DNA of 6,357 bases, from positions 1 through 6,357 of the forward strand of contig JBJMSU010000136.1 of the NCBI GenBank assembly GCA_045801465.1, given 5' to 3'. A program made the position numbers and the translations under genes. This document shows positions 1 to 5,446 of this stretch, in pieces. Origin of the DNA: DATFWC01 sp045801465. GTDB lineage: Bacteria; Pseudomonadota; Alphaproteobacteria; Rhizobiales; Xanthobacteraceae. Below the pieces are notes generated by a model. That model made no database searches. It was not told the DNA's origin and worked only from the letters and a program-made list of their open reading frames with translations. Numbering within the stretch: the first letter of the stretch is position 1; the number at the start of each line of letters is the position of its first letter.

Positions 1-1302
<1,302 letters not shown>

Positions 1303-1330
1303 TTCCTGTTGCTCCGTTCTGCTGTGAGTT

Positions 1331-1375
1331 CCTCATCCTGCAGGAGCGCCGCAGGCGCGTCTCGAAGGAGGAGGG
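1331..1375 (+). repeat. Palindromic intergenic repeat, copy A (REP-like)
   Basis: A 45-bp imperfect palindrome in the groES-groEL spacer. Outer arms are CCTCATCCT (from 1331) and AGGAGGAGG (to 1374), nearly complementary. The inner stem is GCGCC (1346-1350), loop GCA, GGCGC (1354-1358). It is the inverted counterpart of copy B at 1387-1432: outer parts are almost identical (9 of the first 10 and 17 of the last 18 bases), while the inner stems differ in sequence but both stay self-complementary. Similar CTCATCCTG...GTCTCGAAGGA palindromes are, from memory, frequent between genes in Bradyrhizobium and Reyranella-like genomes; I cannot confirm a family name. Confidence 0.75.
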
Positions 1376-1386
1376 TGAAGAGTTGG

Positions 1387-1432
1387 CCCTCGTCCTTCGA
1401 GACGGCCGCTTCGCGGCCTCCCCAGGACGAGG
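1387..1432 (-). repeat. Palindromic intergenic repeat, copy B (REP-like, inverted)
   Basis: A 46-bp palindrome ending 5 bp before the groES stop codon. Read on the minus strand it has perfect outer arms CCTCGTCCT and AGGACGAGG and a perfect inner stem GGCCGC-GAA-GCGGCC (plus positions 1404-1418). It is inverted relative to copy A, with 11 bp between them, so the pair could fold either as two separate hairpins or as one long stem in the groESL mRNA. No T-tract follows, so it is not a typical intrinsic terminator. Confidence 0.75.
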
Positions 1433-1437
1433 AAAGG

Positions 1438-1734
1438 TCAGGCGATCACGCCCATGATGTCGGACTCCTTCATGATCAGGAGTTCTTCGCCTTCGATCTT
1501 GACTTCGGTGCCGGACCATTTGCCGAACAGCACGCGGTCGCCGGCTTGCACGTCGAGCGAGATGAGCTTGCCGGCCTCATCCCGACCGCCCGGCCCGACG
1601 GCGATCACTTCGCCCTCCTGCGGCTTCTCCTTGGCGGTGTCCGGGATGATGATGCCGCCCTTCGTCTTGTCCTCACCTTCGAGGCGGCGGACGACGACAC
1701 GGTCGTGCAGGGGACGAAACTTCGTTCTGGCCAT
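1438..1734 (-). CDS. groES: 10-kDa co-chaperonin GroES
   Basis: Cytosolic heptameric lid of the GroEL chamber. The protein is 98 residues, the usual family length. It begins MARTKFRPLHDRVVVRRL. It carries the mobile-loop segment around residues 18-36 with the GroEL-contacting hydrophobic triplet in GGIIIP (26-31), then the GEVIAVGPG motif (41-49), the GDRVLFGKWSGTEVKI strand segment and the ending SDIMGVIA. The reading frame extends 23 codons further upstream, but the ATG at 1734 is chosen because the family starts here and GAGG sits 5 nt before it; the longer version would run into the leader. First gene of the operon, with the promoter and CIRCE operator upstream and groEL downstream. Expected control is heat-shock induction through HrcA and possibly RpoH, inferred from those sites. 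Confidence 0.98.
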   Translation of the reverse strand: MARTKFRPLHDRVVVRRLEGEDKTKGGIIIPDTAKEKPQEGEVIAVGPGGRDEAGKLISLDVQAGDRVLFGKWSGTEVKIEGEELLIMKESDIMGVIA

Positions 1735-1796
1735 GTGTTCCTCATCGGCGCTGGCGCGCGCTATGCAAGGGGGGACCTGGAGGGTCGGAGACGCTG

Positions 1797-1823
1797 TTAG
1801 CAATCCCCCTCAGAGAGTGCTAA
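1797..1823 (-). promoter_or_regulatory. CIRCE operator (HrcA binding site)
   Basis: On the minus strand the sequence is TTAGCACTC, nine spacer bases, then GATTGCTAA. The CIRCE consensus is TTAGCACTC-N9-GAGTGCTAA, so one half-site is perfect and the other has a single mismatch. It lies 62 nt upstream of the groES ATG and just downstream of the predicted -10, the standard place for HrcA to block transcription. By established knowledge, HrcA is itself folded by GroEL, which makes the operon self-sensing. The hrcA gene is not in this window. Confidence 0.95.
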
Positions 1824-1834
1824 CGGCTTGCGAG

Positions 1835-1864
1835 GAAATATGGCGTAGGCCGCGCCTTGTCAAG
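1835..1864 (-). promoter_or_regulatory. groESL promoter (sigma70-like, overlapping RpoH-like)
   Basis: On the minus strand a perfect TTGACA (1863-1858) is followed 17 nt later by TATTTC (1840-1835), a weak -10. The same stretch also reads CTTGAC (1864-1859), 13 nt, CGCCATAT (1845-1838), which fits the E. coli sigma32 pattern CTTGAA-N13-15-CCCCATNT closely. The predicted transcript start falls a few bases before the CIRCE element. Which sigma factor is used is inference. Confidence 0.65.
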
Positions 1865-1915
1865 CTCAAGCGAGGCGGCCGCAAGCACGCGCGGCGCTTT
1901 CAGTCAACCAAGCCG

Positions 1916-2908
1916 TCAGGGGGCCAGACGCTTGAGCGCGCGCTCGTAGTAGCCGAGATCGACATAACGCTCGGGTGGGACCGCCTCCTCGCCCTTGCGC
2001 TCGATCTCCGCTCGCAGCGCCAGCAGGTTGCGGAAACCCTGAGGGTCGAACCTGGCGTCGACATTGAAGCCGAAGGCGGGGTCGACCAGGAGCTCGTAGG
2101 TGCGCTGCGCCACCGGCTCGGCAAGCTTGAACTTCTCGGTGAGAAGGCCGACCGCTTGCGCGCGATGGGCGCCGTCGCGCACCCAGCGCAGCGACTCCAC
2201 ATAGGCGGCGACGTAGCGCTCCAGGGTGTCGCCGTTCTGGCGCGCCCAGGGCCGCATCACGAAGGCGCCACCGGCCTGATAGGGGCCGAGCAGATCGATG
2301 GTGCGGCCGAGGCTGTGCAGGCCCAATTGCTCGGCCTGCACCGTGAACGGGAGATTGAGGATGCCGGCGGCGTTGTCCTTGCTCTCGGCCATCGCCTTGA
2401 AGCGGAAGGCGCCGGCGCCGACCGGCTTCACCGTGTAGTCCCTGCCCTCCTCCAGGCCATTCTGCAGCAGGATCTTCTTGGCCTGCAGCGCGTAGGCAGT
2501 ATCGGGCGCGTCGACCACCAGGATGCGACCGCGCAGGTCGGCAAACGACTTGATCTCGGGCTGCACGAAGAACTCGTTCATGCCGCTGTCGCCGCCGGTG
2601 ACGATGATCACATCGTGCTTCGCCACCTCGATCATCGCCACGGCATTGTCGAGCGCCGACTGGGCAATGTCGAAGCGGCCGGCCGCCAGCCCGTCGCGCT
2701 GGTTCTTGGAATTGTCGGTGAACTCGAGCGCGAGCGCGATCCCGTGCCTGGCGAAGATGCCGTTGGCGAGCCCGGCATGAAACGGCAGCGCCTTGGCATT
2801 GGGAAAGGTGTTGACGCGCACGAGCCGCGGCTCCTGGGCGGAGGCCGCGAGCACGCTCGCCACGAGCAGCACCGCAACCGACACGGCTTCAGCAAATCGC
2901 CGGAACAT
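1916..2908 (-). CDS. ABC transporter substrate-binding protein, NMT1/SsuA-like
   Basis: Predicted periplasmic solute-binding protein of the NMT1/THI5/SsuA-like type, which delivers small organic ligands such as sulfonates, nitrate or pyrimidine precursors to an ABC importer. The ligand here cannot be assigned. The 330-residue product has a signal peptide: positively charged MFRRF, a hydrophobic core to about residue 21, and an ASA|QE cleavage site after A24. The mature part has the family pattern: an initial strand with PNAKALPFHAGLANGIFARHG, then GLAAGRFDIAQSALDNAVAM, a central hinge (SFADLRGRILVVDAPDTAYAL) and a second lobe with GILNLPF. An ATG five codons earlier (2923) is possible, but GGGGAG lies 7 nt before the ATG at 2908 and that start gives a cleaner signal peptide. 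No permease or ATPase gene is adjacent, so it appears to be an orphan. It is divergent from the GlcG-like gene and reads toward groES. Confidence 0.88.
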   Translation of the reverse strand: MFRRFAEAVSVAVLLVASVLAASAQEPRLVRVNTFPNAKALPFHAGLANGIFARHGIALALEFTDNSKNQRDGLAAGRFDIAQSALDNAVAMIEVAKHDVIIVTGGDSGMNEFFVQPEIKSFADLRGRILVVDAPDTAYALQAKKILLQNGLEEGRDYTVKPVGAGAFRFKAMAESKDNAAGILNLPFTVQAEQLGLHSLGRTIDLLGPYQAGGAFVMRPWARQNGDTLERYVAAYVESLRWVRDGAHRAQAVGLLTEKFKLAEPVAQRTYELLVDPAFGFNVDARFDPQGFRNLLALRAEIERKGEEAVPPERYVDLGYYERALKRLAP

Positions 2909-2915
2909 GCGACAA

Positions 2916-2921
2916 CTCCCC
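2916..2921 (-). promoter_or_regulatory. Ribosome binding site choosing the start at 2908
   Basis: On the minus strand GGGGAG is 7 nt before the ATG at 2908. The alternative ATG at 2923 has no purine-rich site in front of it and would overlap this motif. Confidence 0.65.
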
Positions 2922-2929
2922 ATGCACGA

Positions 2930-2949
2930 GGCGCCGGTGACCAGGCGCC
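2930..2949. repeat. Paired GGCGCC sites in divergent intergenic region
   Basis: Two GGCGCC hexamers (2930-2935 and 2944-2949) flank the 8-bp GGTGACCA in the 88-bp region between the substrate-binding protein and GlcG-like genes. Each hexamer is itself a palindrome. This could be an operator for either divergent gene, but such GC-rich hexamers also occur by chance in this DNA. Confidence 0.3.
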
Positions 2950-2996
2950 CATTCTACCGCCACCCACCTCTCATTTATCATCATGGAAGATAAGCC

Positions 2997-3500
2997 ATGC
3001 GGGCCTTGAGCCTCGAACAAGCCAACACGATCATCGGCGCGACCTTCGCGGCGGCCGAGAAGCACCAATGCCGCCCGATGAGCGCGATCATCCTCGACGC
3101 CGGCGGACGCGTGAAAGCCTTCCAGAAGCAGGATGGCGCCTCCATGATGCGGTTCGAGATCTGCTACGGCAAGGCGTACGCGTCGCTGGCGCTCGGGCGG
3201 CCGTCGCGCCTGGTGCTGCAGAAGGCGAAGGAAAAGCCGCTGTTCATGCAGTCGGTCGGCGACTTGGCCGACGGCCCGCTGTTCCTCGAAGGCGGCGGCC
3301 AGCTCATTCGCGACGAGGCCGGCGAGGTGGTGGGAGCGATCGGGGTGACCGGCGACGTCAACGAGATGGACGACATCTGCGCCATCGACGGCATCCATGC
3401 CGTGGGACTGAAGACCGACTACGATTTCGACGATCCCGAGCAGATCCGCAAGCTGAGCATCCAAAAGTCACCGCCGCTCACCGATCCAAGGAAGAGATGA
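2997..3500 (+). CDS. GlcG/HbpS-family protein (heme-binding-like, former DUF336)
   Basis: 167-residue soluble protein of the GlcG/HbpS family. Members have been described as heme or cofactor binders (HbpS) or occur in glycolate and other catabolic operons (GlcG); a specific role cannot be assigned. The family pattern is clear: N-terminal helix LSLEQANTIIGATFAAAEKH, then IILDAGGRVKAFQKQDGASMMRFEICYGKAYASLALG (about 31-67), and the C-terminal glycine-rich GGGQLI...GEVVGAIGVTGD (99-120). Typical members are about 135-150 residues; this one has roughly 30 extra residues after that core (GLKTDYDFDDPEQIRKLSIQKSPP). No signal peptide is seen, so it is probably cytoplasmic. The ATG at 2997 has GGAAG about 9 nt upstream. 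It is divergent from the ABC substrate-binding gene, and its stop overlaps a tiny ORF at 3497. Confidence 0.9.
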   Translation: MRALSLEQANTIIGATFAAAEKHQCRPMSAIILDAGGRVKAFQKQDGASMMRFEICYGKAYASLALGRPSRLVLQKAKEKPLFMQSVGDLADGPLFLEGGGQLIRDEAGEVVGAIGVTGDVNEMDDICAIDGIHAVGLKTDYDFDDPEQIRKLSIQKSPPLTDPRKR

Positions 3501-3535
3501 CCGACGCGTTCAAGCGGCGTCTGCTCGATGAATGA
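3497..3535 (+). other. 12-codon ORF overlapping the GlcG-like stop (possible gene remnant)
   Basis: The GlcG-like stop and this ATG share ATGA (3497-3500), with AAGGAAGAG just upstream as a plausible ribosome site. The product would be MTDAFKRRLLDE and ends at TGA 3533-3535. It may be chance, a leader-like peptide, or the first codons of a translationally coupled gene lost when neighbouring DNA was replaced by the toxin-antitoxin pair. Low support. Confidence 0.15.
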
Positions 3536-3550
3536 CGCAAGCTGAGATGA

Positions 3551-3964
3551 TCATCGGAATGGATTAATGATGGTCGTGCCTTCGAGCTCACGACCGTGTG
3601 TCATGTCTTCCGTGTACAACTCGCGGCAGCCGAGCGCGAGGGCAGCGGCAACGATTGCCGCATCCCAGTAGGAGAGGCGATACTTCTCCTCGATCGCGAG
3701 CGCGCTCAGCATGATCGGTACCGTGATCTCCTGCACCTTGAAGCGCAGCCATGTGCGTATGAGCCCGATCGCGATGTCGTGCGGCAGCGCATCCGACCGC
3801 GTCGGCCGTGTCGCCTGAACGTAGAACTCCTGCAGCACCTGAACCGATACCGCATTGTCGTCGGCCTCGGTGAGCATGATGGCGCGCTCGCGCTTCGCGG
3901 TCTCGGCCGGATCGCGGCTGATGGAGTAGAGCAGTATGTTGGTGTCAAGAAAACGCGGGCTCAT
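3551..3964 (-). CDS. vapC: PIN-domain ribonuclease toxin, VapC-like
   Basis: 137-residue PIN-domain protein, the toxin of a type II toxin-antitoxin pair. VapC toxins are Mg2+-dependent endoribonucleases, many cutting tRNA or rRNA. The four acidic positions are visible: D7 in FLDTNILLY, E46 in VLQEFYVQ, D101 in YWDAAIVAAA and D120 in LYTEDMTHG; N9 of the DTN motif is also kept. Length is normal for the family and all active-site residues are intact, so the toxin looks functional. Its ATG overlaps the antitoxin stop in an ATGA junction (3961-3964), which indicates translational coupling, and only a weak GGTGG precedes the start. It converges with the GlcG-like gene. Third-position GC bias looks weaker than in the neighbours by eye, consistent with horizontal acquisition but not measured. 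Confidence 0.92.
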   Translation of the reverse strand: MSPRFLDTNILLYSISRDPAETAKRERAIMLTEADDNAVSVQVLQEFYVQATRPTRSDALPHDIAIGLIRTWLRFKVQEITVPIMLSALAIEEKYRLSYWDAAIVAAALALGCRELYTEDMTHGRELEGTTIINPFR

Positions 3965-4197
3965 CCACCGCGCTCATGCACGTCCTCGCGCGAGAGGCGG
4001 GCGCGGGCGCTGAAGGCGGTGATGCGCGCCCGCAACTCGCGTTCCTCGCGCTTCAGGCGTTCGGCGTCGCTTTCTTCCGCCACCAGTTCGGTGAGGAAAT
4101 GCTTGACCAGCGCCGACACCGATGTGTCCCGTTCGGCCGCCTTCATGCGCGCCCGCCGATACGTCTCGTCGTCAATTGAAACTGTGATGTTTTTCAC
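3961..4197 (-). CDS. vapB: Ribbon-helix-helix-type antitoxin, VapB-like
   Basis: 78-residue small protein upstream of the PIN toxin. The N-terminus MKNITVSIDDETYRRARMKAA fits a ribbon-helix-helix DNA-binding fold: strand at about 2-8, helix at 10-22, turn with TSVSALV, second helix to about 40. The rest is a highly charged helix (about 41-70, rich in E and R) of the kind that wraps the toxin. The start codon is GTG (4197); an in-frame TAA lies four codons upstream at 4209, so no longer start exists, and the next in-frame ATG, codon 18, would remove the DNA-binding strand. No Shine-Dalgarno sequence is seen. The likely role is to neutralise VapC and to repress its own operon together with the toxin. 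The subfamily assignment within VapB is inferred from the partner and fold. Confidence 0.85.
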   Translation of the reverse strand: MKNITVSIDDETYRRARMKAAERDTSVSALVKHFLTELVAEESDAERLKREERELRARITAFSARARLSREDVHERGG

Positions 4198-4216
4198 AGT
4201 TTCACATTATCACAGT
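4181..4216. repeat. TCACAGT/ACTGTGA operator-like repeats at the antitoxin start
   Basis: ACTGTGA (4181-4187) and TCACAGT (4194-4200) form a perfect 7-bp inverted repeat around a 6-bp spacer and cover the antitoxin GTG. A second TCACAGT lies at 4210-4216, in direct orientation 16 bp on, with a related TCACATT at 4202 between them. Spaced short repeats over a toxin-antitoxin promoter are the usual binding sites for a ribbon-helix-helix antitoxin. Binding is inferred. Confidence 0.6.
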
Positions 4217-4232
4217 AGCTGGAGCGGGTCAA
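4206..4232 (-). promoter_or_regulatory. Predicted vapBC promoter (extended -10, probably leaderless)
   Basis: On the minus strand TGTGATAAT gives an extended -10 with GATAAT at 4211-4206 (5 of 6 to consensus). TTGACC at 4232-4227 is a possible -35, with a short 15-nt spacer. A start 6-8 nt below the -10 would fall at or next to the GTG at 4197, so the mRNA would have almost no leader. Confidence 0.5.
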
Positions 4233-4256
4233 AACGCCGGGATCCTGCGGGTCAAA
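4224..4256. repeat. Direct repeat GCGGGTCAAA (two copies)
   Basis: GCGGGTCAAA occurs at 4224-4233 and 4247-4256, each followed by an ACGC-like sequence, 23 bp apart, in the space between the antitoxin and the TauE-like gene. The first copy contains the possible -35 of vapBC. It may be a regulator site or a trace of a mobile-element end; the sequence does not decide. Confidence 0.5.
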
Positions 4257-4286
4257 CGCAGAACATTCTTTCGTTCTTACGGTAAC

Positions 4287-5051
4287 TTAAACGATGAGCG
4301 CGCGCAGGCTGTCGATGAAAAGCTTCAGCCCGGTGATGCCCAACAGGACATAGCAAGCGAGATACAGCCGATCCGGATCGATCCGGTCGTGCAGGAGCTT
4401 GCCGGCCCATATGCCGAGCGGAATCGCCGGCATGAGCACGGCCGCCATGACCAGCACCTTCAGGTCGGCGGCCATCAGCCAGAGATAGAGCGCGAGCTTG
4501 ACGCTGTTGCTCACCAGGAAAATGGCCGTGACGGTCCCGGCAAAGACGGTGATCGGCAGCCCGCGCGGCAGCAGGTAGAAGGCGATCGGCGGATTGCCGG
4601 CATGAGCGATGAAGGTGGTGAAGCCACTGGCAGCGCCGCACGCGATGGCCTTGGTCGGCGACACCGGCGCGCCGGTCGTCGCGGTGTTGCGCCCGTGCAC
4701 GAACCAGCGTGCCGTGAACCACAAGGTGACGACCGCAATCGCCAGCGCGACGATGCGCGGATCGATGGTGACGAAGAACAGCGCGCCGATGCCGAGGCCC
4801 AACAGCATCCCGGGCACCAGCCACATCACGTCGGGCCACGACCAGGTGCGCGGCGGAAAGGCCCATACGGCGAAGGGATCGGACGCCGAGACGATCGGCG
4901 CCATCATCATGGTGGCGGTGATCGGGTCGACCACCAGCGCCAGTACCGGCGCGCCGAGAATCGCCAAGCCGCCGCCGAACGCGCCGCGCGCGAGCGACAT
5001 CAGGAACACGGCGCTGAGGCCGACGAGATAGAAGAACGGATCGGTGGGCAT
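4287..5051 (-). CDS. TauE/SafE-family membrane permease
   Basis: 254-residue polytopic inner-membrane protein of the TauE/SafE family, putative anion exporters linked in some bacteria to sulfite or organosulfonate handling. About seven to eight hydrophobic segments are visible in two halves. The first half has the ARGAFGGGLAILGAPVLAL motif (21-39); the second has the matching GFTTFIAHAGNPPIAFYLLP motif (143-162). Length is normal for the family. The frame extends upstream to a GTG at 5087 (266 residues), but the ATG at 5051 puts MPTDPFFYLVG just before the first membrane span as usual. Neither start has a good Shine-Dalgarno sequence, so the start is uncertain. It follows a small membrane-protein gene on the same strand, 58 nt away, and probably shares its transcript. 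No sulfur-metabolism gene is nearby apart from the distant SsuA/NMT1-like binding protein, so the substrate remains open. Confidence 0.88.
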   Translation of the reverse strand: MPTDPFFYLVGLSAVFLMSLARGAFGGGLAILGAPVLALVVDPITATMMMAPIVSASDPFAVWAFPPRTWSWPDVMWLVPGMLLGLGIGALFFVTIDPRIVALAIAVVTLWFTARWFVHGRNTATTGAPVSPTKAIACGAASGFTTFIAHAGNPPIAFYLLPRGLPITVFAGTVTAIFLVSNSVKLALYLWLMAADLKVLVMAAVLMPAIPLGIWAGKLLHDRIDPDRLYLACYVLLGITGLKLFIDSLRALIV

Positions 5052-5109
5052 GAGGCGGGCGACGGTGTGGCTGCGCACCGTGTGCACGCATCGCGCGCCA
5101 ACTCAAGGG

Positions 5110-5298
5110 CTAGGGCGTGCCCTCGATCATCGCGCCGAGACCGCCATGTCGGCCCACAGGCGCCGCAGGTTCCGGCCCCTGCTTCCGTTTGCCGTCGCCG
5201 GCGAGTTTCACGGCAATATCGAGCGCAACCACCAGCGCGATCGAGCCGTAGAACAACAGAAGGCCGCTGTTCCACATATCGGCGAGGGTCCTTGCCAT
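5110..5298 (-). CDS. Small single-span membrane protein, unknown function
   Basis: 62-residue protein that I do not recognise. The ATG at 5298 is chosen because GGAGG stands 4 nt in front of it; the frame continues to an upstream ATG at 5364, but that would translate through the ribosome site. A short N-terminus (MARTLADMWNSG) precedes one hydrophobic span, about residues 13-31 (LLLFYGSIALVVALDIAVK). A basic, proline- and glycine-rich tail (GKRKQGPEPAAPVGRHGG) follows, probably on the cytoplasmic side by the positive-inside rule. It lies directly upstream of the TauE-like permease on the same strand, so it could be an accessory subunit or merely an operon partner; this is inference. It is divergent from the POT transporter. 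Confidence 0.65.
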   Translation of the reverse strand: MARTLADMWNSGLLLFYGSIALVVALDIAVKLAGDGKRKQGPEPAAPVGRHGGLGAMIEGTP

Positions 5299-5302
5299 GA
5301 CG

Positions 5303-5307
5303 CCTCC
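5303..5307 (-). promoter_or_regulatory. Ribosome binding site choosing the start at 5298
   Basis: A full GGAGG on the minus strand, 4 nt before the ATG at 5298. It is among the strongest Shine-Dalgarno matches in the window and decides the start of the small membrane protein over the ATG at 5364. Confidence 0.7.
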
Positions 5308-5308
5308 G

Positions 5309-5327
5309 ATTGCCCGAGGTGGGCAAT
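5309..5327. repeat. Inverted repeat ATTGCCC-N5-GGGCAAT in a leader region
   Basis: Perfect 7-bp arms (5309-5315 and 5321-5327) around GAGGT. It sits immediately upstream of the GGAGG of the small membrane-protein gene and could be an operator or a leader hairpin that affects ribosome access. No T-tract follows, so it is not a terminator. Confidence 0.5.
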
Positions 5328-5357
5328 TCTCAAGGTCGATGCGATGATGCGAGCCTA

Positions 5358-5414
5358 GGGCCAAGATGGCCCGGGTGGATCATCCAATCGGATGACATCG
5401 GCCGATTTTTCGGC
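5358..5414. repeat. Cluster of short dyads upstream of the POT transporter
   Basis: Three perfect short inverted repeats lie in the divergent intergenic region: GGGCCA-AGA-TGGCCC (5358-5372), the palindrome ATCGGCCGAT (5397-5406) and GCCGA-TTTT-TCGGC (5401-5414), the last two overlapping. They may be regulator sites or leader hairpins for the transporter gene. I could not identify convincing -35/-10 boxes for either divergent gene here. Confidence 0.35.
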
Positions 5415-5435
5415 GGAAGGGCCGCACCCTGGCTG

Positions 5436-5441
5436 AAGGAG
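5436..5441 (+). promoter_or_regulatory. Ribosome binding site of the POT transporter
   Basis: AAGGAG, 5 nt before the ATG at 5447, fixes the start of the transporter gene. Confidence 0.75.
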
Positions 5442-5446
5442 CCTGC

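Noticed and set aside
1437..1803. N-terminal extension of GroES by 23 residues
   Set aside because: The extension would cover the leader between CIRCE and the ribosome site, and family members start at MARTKFRPLH or its equivalent.
1866..1900. Possible terminator after the substrate-binding protein
   Set aside because: A weak AAGCGC/GTGCTT stem can be drawn, but it includes a G-U pair and is not followed by a T-tract.
2983..3009. Short ORF (MEDKPCGP) overlapping the GlcG-like start
   Set aside because: Eight codons with no ribosome site; too short to separate from chance.
1454..3535. Plus-strand open frame of 693 codons
   Set aside because: It runs antisense through groES and the substrate-binding protein and then out of frame through the GlcG-like gene. 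The composition is that of a GC-rich shadow frame.
3546..3555. GATGATCATC palindrome at the vapC end, as a terminator
   Set aside because: It is only 10 bp with no loop and no T-tract, so it is not a usable terminator and is probably chance.
4252..5106. Minus-strand frame of 284 codons overlapping the TauE-like gene
   Set aside because: Out-of-frame shadow; the alternative frame shows clear membrane spans and family motifs.
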